From Bryobacter sp. (GTDB lineage: Bacteria; Acidobacteriota; Terriglobia; Bryobacterales; Bryobacteraceae), in NCBI GenBank assembly GCA_022843605.1, contig JALHNI010000017.1:1-64000 (forward strand): a stretch of 64,000 nucleotides of DNA, in the 5' to 3' direction. Of the stretch, positions 1 through 8,784 are shown piece by piece. The number at the start of each line of letters is the position of its first letter. The stretch's first letter is position 1. The translations under genes and the position numbers were made by a program. A model generated the notes under the pieces. It saw only the letters and a list, made by a program, of their open reading frames with translations. It searched no databases and had not been told where the DNA came from.

Positions 1-552
1 ATTGCCCTGCTCATCGATCATGCCTTCCTCGAAATGAAGGCCGCCCAAAACGCCATGGAAATGATGACCCGCTGGCCCAACGACTGGACTCCCGGTTGGG
101 TGGAGACCATGACCAGCGTCGCCCGCGACGAAACCGCCCACCTCTCCCAAGTCTCCCGCCTGCTCATCCGGCGTGGCGGCCGGCTGGAGCGTGGCCACAA
201 AAGCACCTACGCCGCCGCCCTCCGCGCGCTGGTCCGCACCGGGAAAGCGCGCGAAACATTGGATCGCCTTTGTGTTTCGGCCCTCATTGAAGCGCGCTCC
301 TGCGAGCGCTTCGCCGTCCTCGCCGCCACCACTGTCGACGCCGAACTCGCCAAGTTCTATCAAGCTCTGTTCTCGTCGGAAATGGGCCACTACAAAGTCT
401 TTCTGAAGCTCGCCTACAAGATGGCCTCCAAGTACGAAGTGGATGTCCGCTGGCAGGAATTGCGCCTGGCCGAAGCCTCCATCATTGCCGGCCAGCCCCC
501 GGGCTGCCGCATTCACTCCGGCTTCACCATGCTTCCCGGTTCGCTATCCTAA
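1..552 (+). CDS. miaE: tRNA 2-methylthio-N6-isopentenyladenosine hydroxylase, MiaE family (5' end missing)
   Basis: MiaE is a diiron monooxygenase that hydroxylates the isopentenyl group of ms2i6A at position 37 of tRNAs. The reading frame is open from the first base, so the start lies left of the window. The ferritin-like four-helix ligand pattern is visible: an early Asp-His followed by Glu in the first eleven codons, an E-x2-H (ETAH) near window residue 44, a lone Glu in the CERFAVLA stretch, and a second E-x2-H in SEMGHY. These are the ligands known for the family. The gene is convergent with the esterase and their 3' ends overlap by 29 bp, so no terminator fits between them. Confidence 0.88.
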   Translation: MALLIDHAFLEMKAAQNAMEMMTRWPNDWTPGWVETMTSVARDETAHLSQVSRLLIRRGGRLERGHKSTYAAALRALVRTGKARETLDRLCVSALIEARSCERFAVLAATTVDAELAKFYQALFSSEMGHYKVFLKLAYKMASKYEVDVRWQELRLAEASIIAGQPPGCRIHSGFTMLPGSLS

Positions 553-1780
553 CCCGGAACAACGGCTTCACCCGCTCGGACTCTTCCATCACGTAAGTCT
601 GTTCCGTCTTCGCCGGATTGTAGTCGCGCCACAGCCAAGCCAGGCTCTCCGGCAAGTCCATCGCCCCCTGCGCAATCGCATGCGCACTTTCGCCGAAACG
701 AAAGTGAAAATCGTAGCCCTTCATCTTCAGGGAATTCGCGAGTTGAATATTGTTCAATGGCCAACTGCCCGCCGGACCCTCGATATCCTCCGCGCCATCC
801 GACAGCCAGATCCGCATATTCTTACGCGCCTCTCGCCGAACCCGATGCGAGACGATGTAGCCGCCTTCCAATCCCGCATCCGGCTTCCACTGGATCGCCG
901 CGTAACTCCCAATGTGCGAAAGCACGCGACTATAGTCGCCCGGAAAATACCACGCTACATTGAAAGCACAAATCGCCCCGGAGGAGGCCCCGGCGATAGC
1001 CCGGGAATAAGCATCCTGACGCACCCTGTAAGTCTTCTCCACCTCCGGCAGAATCTCTTCCCGCAGATACTTCCCGTAGCGGTCCGACACCGTGTCGTAC
1101 TGAATGCTGCGCATCCGCGTGCCCGTGGCTTCCCCACCATTGCCCGGCGCGATCAGCACATGCACCATAGGAGGAATCAACTTCTTACTCACCAGGTTGT
1201 CGGACACAATCTGTAGCCGCAGACGCAACAGATCGTTGTCCCCGACGATCGTCTCGCCATCCTGCCATACCATCAGCGGCGCACCATGGACTACATCGGC
1301 GCCGGGATTGACGTAGACCCAGTAATTCGCCGTCATCCCCGGATAGATCTTGCTCGCGTGGGTTTGCATCTCCGACAATTTTCCCTGCGCCACCCCAGGC
1401 AGCAAGTAGGAATCCGGGTTATAGCCGGCTACATCGTAACTGCCCAGCAACTTACCCTCCGAAAAGTATTGATAGAAATGCGTCGTGCCAAGGCGCAAGG
1501 TCTTCACCAGGTACCAGATCTTCGTACCGCCCAGGTTCTTGAGCGCCAGCGGCGGCTGACGATCGATGGCCACACTTGCTGGCTTCTCGCTCTCCACCGC
1601 GAAAAGAAAGTCCTGTCCCCAAACGGCTGCGCCGTCGCGCCCCTTCAGGCCCGGTAACCCCTTCCCAATCAACTCCTTCAGTCGCGGCGAATCTGTCCGC
1701 GCGGCTTCGATCAATTCCTGCAGCGGATGGCGCTGCGCCGCGAGCAGCGACGCAACGAAAGCGAGTGTCACCAGTTTCAT
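524..1780 (-). CDS. Secreted esterase, enterochelin-esterase/EstD-like (PF00756 type)
   Basis: This is a 418-residue alpha/beta hydrolase with an N-terminal signal peptide (MKLVTLAFVASLLAAQ), so it probably acts in the periplasm or outside the cell. The N-terminal ~150 residues form an Ig-like region, as in Fes/IroD-type esterases. The catalytic half follows, with the nucleophile elbow GASSGA near residue 267 and a late Asp-Gly-Ala plus SAHA segment that supply plausible acid and His. The substrate cannot be read from the sequence. Its 3' end overlaps miaE. It is divergent from the tag-type glycosylase, 37 bp away. Confidence 0.8.
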   Translation of the reverse strand: MKLVTLAFVASLLAAQRHPLQELIEAARTDSPRLKELIGKGLPGLKGRDGAAVWGQDFLFAVESEKPASVAIDRQPPLALKNLGGTKIWYLVKTLRLGTTHFYQYFSEGKLLGSYDVAGYNPDSYLLPGVAQGKLSEMQTHASKIYPGMTANYWVYVNPGADVVHGAPLMVWQDGETIVGDNDLLRLRLQIVSDNLVSKKLIPPMVHVLIAPGNGGEATGTRMRSIQYDTVSDRYGKYLREEILPEVEKTYRVRQDAYSRAIAGASSGAICAFNVAWYFPGDYSRVLSHIGSYAAIQWKPDAGLEGGYIVSHRVRREARKNMRIWLSDGAEDIEGPAGSWPLNNIQLANSLKMKGYDFHFRFGESAHAIAQGAMDLPESLAWLWRDYNPAKTEQTYVMEESERVKPLFRVRIANREAW

Positions 1781-1817
1781 AACGACTCACAGACTATCAC
1801 CTGCGAAAATGTGAGCC

Positions 1818-2330
1818 ATGGGCATCACCTACTGTGCCGCCGTCCGCCAAGGCATCGACGAGTGGAACCGGCACTATCACGACACCGAGTACGGCTTCCC
1901 CCTGAACACGGACCACGAACTGTTCGAGCGTCTGATCCTCGAAATCAATCAGGCCGGCCTCTCCTGGCTCACCATCCTCAAGAAGCGCGAAGCCTTCACC
2001 CGCGCCTACCATGGCTTCGACATCGCCAAAGTCGCCGCTTACACCCAGGCCGACCGCGACCGCCTCCTCGCCGACGCCGGCATCATCCGTAACCGTCTTA
2101 AGGTCAACGCCGCCATCGAAAACGCTCGCCGCATTCAAGCTATGGGCGGCTTTCGACCGTGGCTCGAGGAGCGCCGCGGCCTGGCCCTTGATGCCTGGGC
2201 CAAAGAGTTTAAGCGCACGTTTCTCTTTACCGGCGGCGAAATCGTCCGCGAGTTCCTCGTCAGCACGGGCTACCTGCCCGGAGCCCACGACGAGGACTGC
2301 CCCATCTTCCGCAAGCTCCAGCGCCGCTAA
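1818..2330 (+). CDS. tag: DNA-3-methyladenine glycosylase I
   Basis: The protein removes 3-methyladenine from alkylated DNA in base-excision repair. It has the family signatures in order: Cys6, the YHDTEYG block (residues 20-26), the long INQAGLSWLTILKKRE block, the GIIRNRLK helix-hairpin-helix region, and the C-terminal STGYLPGAH with a Cys four residues after the His. Cys6, His21 and this His/Cys pair match the zinc site of Tag. At 170 residues it is slightly shorter than E. coli Tag. It is convergent with the LuxR-type gene, with a 4-bp stop overlap. Confidence 0.92.
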   Translation: MGITYCAAVRQGIDEWNRHYHDTEYGFPLNTDHELFERLILEINQAGLSWLTILKKREAFTRAYHGFDIAKVAAYTQADRDRLLADAGIIRNRLKVNAAIENARRIQAMGGFRPWLEERRGLALDAWAKEFKRTFLFTGGEIVREFLVSTGYLPGAHDEDCPIFRKLQRR

Positions 2331-3481
2331 ACGCCAGCCACTTCCATCATCGGAGCGCGGGCGGCGCGCAACACCAACGCGACCAGTTCTCCCTGTCGGT
2401 TGCAGGCCATCTTGCTTAAACTGCGCTTGATGTGCGTCCGCGTGGTGTCGAGCATAACGCCCGTGCGCAGAGCAATCTCCTCGGCAGAGAGGCCATCGGC
2501 CAGTTGCAGCGCGACGTGCGCCTCGGCCGGCGTCAGCCCGTAAAGTCGTTGCAGCGGTTCGGGGATCAGGCGCGGACGACGGGTCGGGTCAGTAAGGCTC
2601 AAAGCGACGGCGGGCGCCTCCGCCGCCAGGGGCGAGTCACCGGGTCGCGCGAGTCTTGACGCCGTGGCCCAAAGGGTAACGGCGTCGTTGGCAAGCACCA
2701 GACTCCCCTGATTCACCTGGGAAAGCGGCAGCCCCACCCGGCCAATCAGTTCGTGCAGTTTAGTGTTCAGTGCCGGATCGTTAGCCCGCAGATGGCCACG
2801 CTCGGCATGAATGAGCCCTCGGTCCTCCAGCAGTCGCTGGGCTGGCGCATTAGCCAGACGAATCTGCCCTTTCTCGCTAAGCAGCAACAGTGCCGTACCC
2901 GCCGAGTCGAGCAAGGCGCGAGCCGAAGACTGCTCTGCCTTCATTCGCAACCTTTCGTCATGCAGCCGCACCGCGCGCACCAGGTGCGGGCTCAGAAAGT
3001 GGTGCAGGCCGACTTCTTCGGCATTCAATGGCCCCAATGCCTTGGGCCTCGTCGAAGTCAACATCGCTTTCTGCACTGCCGACGACGCCAGCAGAATCCC
3101 TCCGCCATAGTGCCACCCACGTGGACCCAGCAGGCGGCTATACATCGGCGAGGATTCGAGCAACTCGTCGGGGCAGATGTCCTGGCTGGCCCGAAACTCG
3201 CCCGGAGTCGCCGTCGCCCAATCGATCCGCGAGACCCAGGGATCGGACTCGGGGCCCCACTGCGCCAGTTCCCGGCGGTCGTCGTCGGACATTCCGGACG
3301 ACAGCACCATGCTGTAAACCGTCTCTTCGGGGTAGGCAATGGCGAAGATGGCCTGGCTGGTCCGCAGCCGTCCTCGAAACCCATCCAGGAAGCGCTGCCA
3401 CTCCCTGGAATCGGTCAACCCGGCGTAGATCAGCTCAACAAGCTCCCAATCCTTCATCCACGAACAGGTATACCAAACCAT
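2327..3481 (-). CDS. LuxR-type helix-turn-helix transcriptional regulator
   Basis: The last ~65 residues form a GerE/LuxR DNA-binding domain: LTPAEAHVALQLADGLSAEE, then an IALRTGV recognition region and TTRTHIKRSLSKM. The N-terminal ~300 residues look like a PAS/GAF-type sensory region with no membrane segment, so this is a cytoplasmic one-component regulator whose ligand is unknown. The first ATG is at 3481. A second ATG at 3457 (MKDWELVELIY) is an equally good start. It is divergent from the HtrA gene, and a 57-bp element repeated on the far side of htrA lies directly upstream. Confidence 0.82.
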   Translation of the reverse strand: MVWYTCSWMKDWELVELIYAGLTDSREWQRFLDGFRGRLRTSQAIFAIAYPEETVYSMVLSSGMSDDDRRELAQWGPESDPWVSRIDWATATPGEFRASQDICPDELLESSPMYSRLLGPRGWHYGGGILLASSAVQKAMLTSTRPKALGPLNAEEVGLHHFLSPHLVRAVRLHDERLRMKAEQSSARALLDSAGTALLLLSEKGQIRLANAPAQRLLEDRGLIHAERGHLRANDPALNTKLHELIGRVGLPLSQVNQGSLVLANDAVTLWATASRLARPGDSPLAAEAPAVALSLTDPTRRPRLIPEPLQRLYGLTPAEAHVALQLADGLSAEEIALRTGVMLDTTRTHIKRSLSKMACNRQGELVALVLRAARAPMMEVAGV

Positions 3482-3489
3482 CCGCCCTG

Positions 3490-3546
3490 ACTCGGAGTAA
3501 ATTGCAACTCATAGCAGCACGTTCACTTACGGATATATCGAGAATC
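3490..3546. repeat. 57-bp imperfect repeat, copy A, in the luxR-htrA intergenic region
   Basis: This copy aligns without gaps to 5013-5069, with about 38 of 57 bases identical. It starts with an exact 13-mer (ACTCGGAGTAAAT), and the second half shares a CGGRTATWTYGAGA-like core. It sits immediately upstream of the minus-strand regulator, where an operator or promoter would be. What it does is inference. Confidence 0.5.
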
Positions 3547-3630
3547 TATTCTCACATCTGCTTGATCTTCTTAACCTGGTCTTTTGCGAAACTTAACCAA
3601 CCCGTTCCCCCCGGCACACCTCTCACTGTC

Positions 3631-4974
3631 ATGACCCTGAGAACGGCCGCCACCTTCGCCCTCTTCATCCTCAGCACCCCCGCCGCCTCGCTCCCCGCCC
3701 CCACCGCCGGCTTCGCCGACCTCGTCCAGAACAACGTCCCCAGCGTGGTTCGCATCACCACCACCAAAGTCGACGCCCCCTGGGCCAGCGCCATCCAGGC
3801 CGCCTTCTCTCCGCAGGCCAAACCCACGCCCCGCGGCAAAACCATCTCCGGCGAAGGCTCCGGCGTCATCGTCTCTTCCGACGGCTACATTCTCACCAAT
3901 CACCACGTCGTCGACAATGCCGTCAAAATCACCGTCGAACTCTACGACGACCGCGCCCTCCCCGCAAAACTCATCGCCGCTGACCCCGCCACTGACCTCG
4001 CCGTCCTCCGCGTCGACGCCACCCAACTCAAAGCCATCACCTTCGGCAACAGCGCCAAACTTCGCGTCGGAGAGGCCGTGCTCGCCATCGGCAATCCCTT
4101 CGGCGTCGGCACCACCGTCACCTCCGGCATCATCAGCGCCATGAGTGCCTCTCGCGTCGGCATCCCCGGCGATGAAGACTACATCCAGACCGACGCCGCC
4201 ATCAATCCCGGCAACTCCGGCGGACCCTTGCTCAACACCGCCGGCGAACTCATCGGCATCAACACCGCCATCATCTCCCCTTCCGGCGGCAGCAGCGGCA
4301 TCGGTTTCGCCCTACCCTCCAACGTCGCCTACCGCGTGATGACCGAGTTGATTGAGACCGGCCAGGTCTCCCGCGGCTACCTCGGCGTCGGGATGCAACC
4401 CATGACCACTTCTCTCACCGAAGCCCTGGGCCTCGCTCGCCCCGGTGGCGCCATCATCACCGACGTCGCGCCCGAGAGCCCCGCCGCCAGGGCAGGCGTC
4501 AAGAAAGGCGACGTCATCCTCGGCATGAATGGTCGTGTGATCCGCGATTTTGACCGGCTGCGACTCTACATCGCCGAAGCCCGGCCCGGCGCCACCGTCG
4601 AACTGCGCGTCCACCGCGATGGCCACGAACAGACCCTGCAAGCCACCCTGGCCGCGCGCCCCTCCGCCCCGGCGATCGATGCGCCCGAAATTTCCGGCGA
4701 ACTCCTCACCGGGGCCGCCATCGCCGAACTCACCTCGCAAAACCGCCAGGAATTCGGCATCTCGCCCGACGTCAACGGCTTGGTCGTGGCCGCCGTCGAC
4801 CCGGATGGCGCCAGCGCCGAAGCAGGACTCCAATCCGGCGACGTCATCGTCTTCGCCAACCGCCACGCCGTTCTTGATCTGGCGAGCCTCGAGAAAGCGC
4901 TCACCGACGCCAAAACAACCGTTCTCGAGGTAAACCGCCGCGGCACCGCGCTCTACCTGGCCGTCCCAAAGTAA
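3631..4974 (+). CDS. HtrA/DegP-family periplasmic serine protease with two PDZ domains
   Basis: This 447-residue S1C protease should act in envelope protein quality control. A hydrophobic signal peptide (TAATFALFILSTPAAS) leads into a trypsin-like domain with the full catalytic triad: His92 in TNHHVV, Asp122 in TDLAVL and Ser196 in GNSGG. PDZ1 starts around residue 255 (RGYLGVGMQP) and PDZ2 around 370. The frame is open much further upstream, but that extension is Arg/Pro-rich antisense of the regulator gene. The ATG at 3631 gives the signal peptide and is the sensible start. The gene is flanked on both sides by copies of a 57-bp repeat. Confidence 0.92.
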   Translation: MTLRTAATFALFILSTPAASLPAPTAGFADLVQNNVPSVVRITTTKVDAPWASAIQAAFSPQAKPTPRGKTISGEGSGVIVSSDGYILTNHHVVDNAVKITVELYDDRALPAKLIAADPATDLAVLRVDATQLKAITFGNSAKLRVGEAVLAIGNPFGVGTTVTSGIISAMSASRVGIPGDEDYIQTDAAINPGNSGGPLLNTAGELIGINTAIISPSGGSSGIGFALPSNVAYRVMTELIETGQVSRGYLGVGMQPMTTSLTEALGLARPGGAIITDVAPESPAARAGVKKGDVILGMNGRVIRDFDRLRLYIAEARPGATVELRVHRDGHEQTLQATLAARPSAPAIDAPEISGELLTGAAIAELTSQNRQEFGISPDVNGLVVAAVDPDGASAEAGLQSGDVIVFANRHAVLDLASLEKALTDAKTTVLEVNRRGTALYLAVPK

Positions 4975-5382
4975 CCCCTCCTGGCAAAAGGCAGACTGTA
5001 CTCGAAAATTGTACTCGGAGTAAATCGTAACCCTCAGACACGCCTCAGCTTGCGGGTATTTTGAGATCCGGTTATCGCCTGAGCCTGGAACAAGAACCAA
5101 CTCGCGGCTGGCACCCCCGGAGCCGAAACTCGGTCGTTGGCCGTTACTGGAACCGTGAACCCGCTGGCAAGGGTGGCCCCCGATCGCCACGCTGCCCCGG
5201 ATTCCCGCAAGAAGGTCCAAGTACCGGTGTCCACTTGGCACCGGTCTTCAGACCAAACACAAATCTAGGAGGCGGCAGGGCGAGTTGGTCCAGGAGGAGG
5301 GTCCCGTCGCCCTTACGTCAATTTCAAGCGGCAAATCGTTAAGGCCAGCGCACAGGACTATGGGCAAGTAGCCGGAGTCGAC
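4975..5382. other. Intergenic stretch without a supportable gene
   Basis: These ~400 bases lie between htrA and the convergent lyase-like gene. They contain the second copy of a 57-bp repeat (5013-5069), preceded by a short tandem pair of TGTACTCG. A 66-codon minus-strand ORF (5034-5234) reads like the end of a secreted beta-rich protein, but it has no start signal or recognisable domain and may be a remnant. Confidence 0.4.
5013..5069. repeat. 57-bp imperfect repeat, copy B, downstream of htrA
   Basis: It matches 3490-3546 without gaps, including an exact ACTCGGAGTAAAT start. No gene start follows it closely on either strand, so if copy A is an operator, copy B may be a relic of a duplication. 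Confidence 0.5.
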
Positions 5383-6426
5383 CTAAAGATCGCAAACGTA
5401 GACCTGCGTCACCCCGGTCCGGTCGCTCCCAAACGCAATCCGACTTTCATCCGGCGACCACGACGGGTGCGGATGCGTCCACTGCGGCCCATAAACCGTG
5501 TCGGTGGAAGCCTCCATCCAACTCAGGTTCCCACCCGACTTCGCCGCGCTTCGAGCAGCGGCAAAATCCTCCGCCAACGCATACCGCGAAGTCTTCCATT
5601 GGCTCCCCTGATTGGTCGCGCCACTCTCACAAACGAATTCGCGTTCGCCCGTCGCGACGTCAATCAAGTGAATCCCGAGGTCCGGATGGTTCGTATCGCA
5701 AAGGACCTTGCTTCCGTCGGCGTTGGGGGCAATGTGCCAGGCATTGAAGTCGGCGATCGTCCTGATCTCCCGCGTCGTCCAGTCCATGCGGCAAAGCTTA
5801 TGCGGCCAAACCGTAAAGACCAAATCCCCCGTTTGCCCCAGAAACGTCTCATGCACCACGAATTCATCGTTCGCGTGCTCATACAGGCACTCCAGTCCGG
5901 TGCCGTCCCGGCGAATGCGATACATACGCGGCGCCGGATCGCCCGCAAACTCAATCCACTCCTCCTCCAGCGGATGGAACTGCGGATGAATCACCGTGCG
6001 CGGGTACGGAATGAAGCGCCCTCCGGAGCCATCCGTCCGCGCCACCGCCAAGCCATTCTGACCCTCACGTTTCATCGCCGCCGTCAGCCACTCGCCATCG
6101 GCGCTGATCGACGGCTCACCCACCGACGCTCCCTCAAAATCGGCAATCAGCCGTTCCTCGAGATTGTGCCGGCTGATCGCCCACAATGCCCCTTGACGCG
6201 TGAAGATCAGCTCATGCCCACGCGGCGAAAGCGCAGGCGAATACGGATGGATGCCCGGCCCGAACGTCATCTGACGGAAACCGTCCGGGTCCGTCTCCCA
6301 AAGCTGCGCGCTCCCGGACTCGTAGGAGATGAAAAACATCCCCGAGTCCGGGTAAAACGAGCTCTGCAGAAAGTAAGTCGGGTGCGAGATTGCCTCGAAC
6401 CGGGTTACTTGTCGCGCCTGCCTCAT
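5383..6426 (-). CDS. Oligogalacturonate-lyase-like beta-propeller protein
   Basis: This 347-residue protein has repeated WD40/TolB-like propeller blades (HPYSPALSPRGHELIFT, SISADGEWLTA, IAPNADGSKVLCD, HPSWSPDESRIAFGSDR). The overall pattern resembles Ogl-type oligogalacturonate lyases, which cleave unsaturated pectin oligomers in the cytoplasm. The ATG at 6426 overlaps the stop of the upstream MetE-like gene as ATGA, so the two are probably translationally coupled. The longer frame back to 6525 only reads through that gene. No signal peptide is seen. Substrate assignment is by family resemblance only. Confidence 0.68.
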   Translation of the reverse strand: MRQARQVTRFEAISHPTYFLQSSFYPDSGMFFISYESGSAQLWETDPDGFRQMTFGPGIHPYSPALSPRGHELIFTRQGALWAISRHNLEERLIADFEGASVGEPSISADGEWLTAAMKREGQNGLAVARTDGSGGRFIPYPRTVIHPQFHPLEEEWIEFAGDPAPRMYRIRRDGTGLECLYEHANDEFVVHETFLGQTGDLVFTVWPHKLCRMDWTTREIRTIADFNAWHIAPNADGSKVLCDTNHPDLGIHLIDVATGEREFVCESGATNQGSQWKTSRYALAEDFAAARSAAKSGGNLSWMEASTDTVYGPQWTHPHPSWSPDESRIAFGSDRTGVTQVYVCDL

Positions 6427-7427
6427 AGGCCCAGGTACTTGTCGCGGCCCTTCACTAAGTTGGCGATCTTGCGATCCGCAATCGAGCGCTTCAACATCCA
6501 GAAACCACAGTCGGGATGCACCCACCCCAGGCGTCCCGGACCGATCCGCTGCTCGATCAGTTCCATCTTCTTCGCGATCTGGTCCGGCGTTTCGATATGG
6601 TTCACCTTGATATCGATCACGCCCAGACCCATGCTGATCTTGGCGTCGACATTCTTCAGCGCATCAAGATCCTCCACCGGCCGGTGCGCCAGTTCCAGCA
6701 CCAGATGATCCACGGTCAGCGCATTCAAGAACTCGACGAGCGTCGCCCAATGGCCGGCCTGGATCGTCTGTCCGCCATAGTTGCCAAAGCAAAGATGGAC
6801 GGCGCGGCGTCCCTTGATCTTGGCCAGCACGCGATTAATCGCCCGTGCCGCCATCGGCGCATCCGCCGGGTTACCGGGGATATTCGCTTCATCCACCTGG
6901 ATGCAGTCGCAAGGCAGATCCGCCACCTGGTCGGCGATCACGTCAGCCAGCGCCATCAACATGGTTTCGAAGTCCGGATAATGATTGTCGAGCAGCGTAC
7001 GCGCCAGCATATAGGGGCTGGTCACCGTAAACTTGAAAGGCCCGCCCGCCACTGACGCGGCGAGTTCGCAATCCGCGAGTAAGTTCAAGGACCCTTCGCT
7101 CAGCGGCCCCTCAATCACGCCCGCTGCTTTGCGCCGGAACTTCATCGAGCTCTTAGCCGCAAAAGCTTCGTGGTCGCTGCGGCCCACCTGCGTACGAATT
7201 CCGCCCATGGGCCGGATAAAGTACTCAATCATCCCGTTCGTGTCCGGGTGATTGATGTCGAAGCGGTAGAGTTCGCCGTCCGTCGGCAAGTCGATCCCGG
7301 CTTGCCGCTGAAAGTCAAAAACGACTCGCGTCGCGTCCAGACGTGCCTGTTCGCTCGGCAAAGCCGCGAGCCAATCGGGAACGGGATAAGACCCGACCGT
7401 CGTAGTAAGAATGCGTGGTTGATTCAT
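6423..7427 (-). CDS. MetE-like cobalamin-independent methyltransferase, catalytic domain only
   Basis: The protein is 334 residues, about half the length of MetE, and corresponds to its C-terminal zinc-dependent barrel. The metal ligands are in place: His-x-Cys in VHLCFGNYGG, Glu in VLELAHRP and Cys in HPDCGFW. The N-terminal GSYP motif is also typical. A methyl transfer to a thiol is therefore likely, but without the MetE N-terminal domain it need not use methyltetrahydrofolate or make methionine. The start is ATG 7427; an in-frame TTG at 7442 would overlap the upstream gene. It lies between an oxidoreductase and a lyase-like gene, which suggests a catabolic operon. Confidence 0.75.
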   Translation of the reverse strand: MNQPRILTTTVGSYPVPDWLAALPSEQARLDATRVVFDFQRQAGIDLPTDGELYRFDINHPDTNGMIEYFIRPMGGIRTQVGRSDHEAFAAKSSMKFRRKAAGVIEGPLSEGSLNLLADCELAASVAGGPFKFTVTSPYMLARTLLDNHYPDFETMLMALADVIADQVADLPCDCIQVDEANIPGNPADAPMAARAINRVLAKIKGRRAVHLCFGNYGGQTIQAGHWATLVEFLNALTVDHLVLELAHRPVEDLDALKNVDAKISMGLGVIDIKVNHIETPDQIAKKMELIEQRIGPGRLGWVHPDCGFWMLKRSIADRKIANLVKGRDKYLGL

Positions 7428-7434
7428 GAATAAG

Positions 7435-8724
7435 TTAGACAACGTAAGGTTTACGGTAATCGCGTGTGATCAGCTTATCGGCCTCGGAATCGCCCACGAA
7501 CTTACGCTTCGTCTCGTCCCAGGTCAGCTTACGGCCCACGCGATAACTAATATTGGCCATATGGCACAACGCCGCGGCGCGCGCCCCGATTTCGATCTCG
7601 GCGTTCAAGTCAGAGTGCTTCCTCGACTTCACGGCCTTGATAAAATTTTCCATGTGCGCTTTGGTGTCGTAGCCCACCGGCGCCGGCTTTTCGTCCATGA
7701 TCTTCTCGCTGCCTTCGCCCTTAAAGACCTGAAAACCATTGCTGTCGATGGTCATGTAGCCATCCGCGCCAAAGAAGATATTGCCTACGGTATTGGTGCC
7801 GCGACGGAGTAAGTAGCTTTCAGGGCCCGTTAACAACCCCCGCACTTCGAACTGCATCTGCACGTCACCAAAGTCGAAACTGGCCGACTGCGTATTCGGC
7901 GTCTCCTGGTCATCGTCGTAAAGAAACTTGCCGCCCGTGGAAAAAACGCTCTTGGGCAGGCTGGTTTTGCCCAGGCCCCACAAACAGATGTCCATCTCAT
8001 GCACGCCCTGGTTGCCGATATCGCCATTACCCGTTTCCCAAAACCAGTGCCAGTTATAGCGAAAACGATTCCAGGTGAACGGCCGCTTCGGTGCCGGGCC
8101 CAGAAACTGGTCCCAGTCAATGCCCGGCGGCACCGCCTCTTCCGCCGTCCGCCCAATCGACTTGCGGCGTTTATAGCAGAGCCCCTTCGCCAGATAGACC
8201 TTGCCGATCACTCCCTCGCGCAACAACTGCATCGCTTTCATGTTGTGCGCCGTGGACCGGCTCTGCGATCCGATCTGCACCATGCGGCCCGTCTTGCGCG
8301 CCACTTCCACCATCCGGTAGCCCTCGTAAATGTTATGGCTCGCCGGTTTCTCGCAATAGACGTCCTTACCCGCCTCCGCCGCGCGAATCATCGACAATGC
8401 GTGCCAATGGTTCGGCGTGGCGATTGAAACCGCGTCAATCTCCTTCGCCGCGAACATCTCGCGCATGTCCTTGTACTCTTTGGCTTTTGGCTGGCTCTCC
8501 CGCACGATGAGCGCGTTGTTCTTCTCAAGCGCGGCCTGATTCACGTCGCACAGCCCCACCAACTGAGCCCCAGGGATCGCCAGGTACGTGCGAAGGTGAT
8601 CGGCACCCCGGCCGCCGAGTCCGACAATGCCGAGTTGCACCCGGTCATTCGCCCCCATCACTCGAGTGGCGGACGCCGCCAAGGCGGCCCCCTGGAAAAA
8701 CGTGCGGCGGGAAAGTGGCTTCAT
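7435..8724 (-). CDS. Gfo/Idh/MocA-family oxidoreductase with Tat-type signal
   Basis: A twin-arginine signal (SRRTFFQG at residues 5-12) is followed by a Rossmann motif GIVGLGGRG near residue 33 and the EKPASHN block near residue 120. These are hallmarks of NAD(P)-dependent sugar oxidoreductases of this family. The C-terminal half carries the GVHEMDICLWGLG segment. The protein is probably exported folded with its cofactor, as is common for acidobacterial and planctomycetal members. It is the first gene of a minus-strand operon with the MetE-like and propeller genes. The sugar substrate is unknown. Confidence 0.85.
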   Translation of the reverse strand: MKPLSRRTFFQGAALAASATRVMGANDRVQLGIVGLGGRGADHLRTYLAIPGAQLVGLCDVNQAALEKNNALIVRESQPKAKEYKDMREMFAAKEIDAVSIATPNHWHALSMIRAAEAGKDVYCEKPASHNIYEGYRMVEVARKTGRMVQIGSQSRSTAHNMKAMQLLREGVIGKVYLAKGLCYKRRKSIGRTAEEAVPPGIDWDQFLGPAPKRPFTWNRFRYNWHWFWETGNGDIGNQGVHEMDICLWGLGKTSLPKSVFSTGGKFLYDDDQETPNTQSASFDFGDVQMQFEVRGLLTGPESYLLRRGTNTVGNIFFGADGYMTIDSNGFQVFKGEGSEKIMDEKPAPVGYDTKAHMENFIKAVKSRKHSDLNAEIEIGARAAALCHMANISYRVGRKLTWDETKRKFVGDSEADKLITRDYRKPYVV

Positions 8725-8784
8725 CGTGGTCCCCTCAACTTGCTAGTGTATCAGGGCCCATTTTCGCGCTCTCCGGCCGGCCGC

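Noticed and set aside
2890-3630. Long N-terminal extension of the HtrA frame
   Set aside because: Arg/Pro-rich antisense of the LuxR-type gene; the ATG at 3631 gives a normal signal peptide.
5034-5234. 66-codon minus-strand ORF downstream of htrA
   Set aside because: No start signal or family; it may be a remnant, but nothing supports an active gene.
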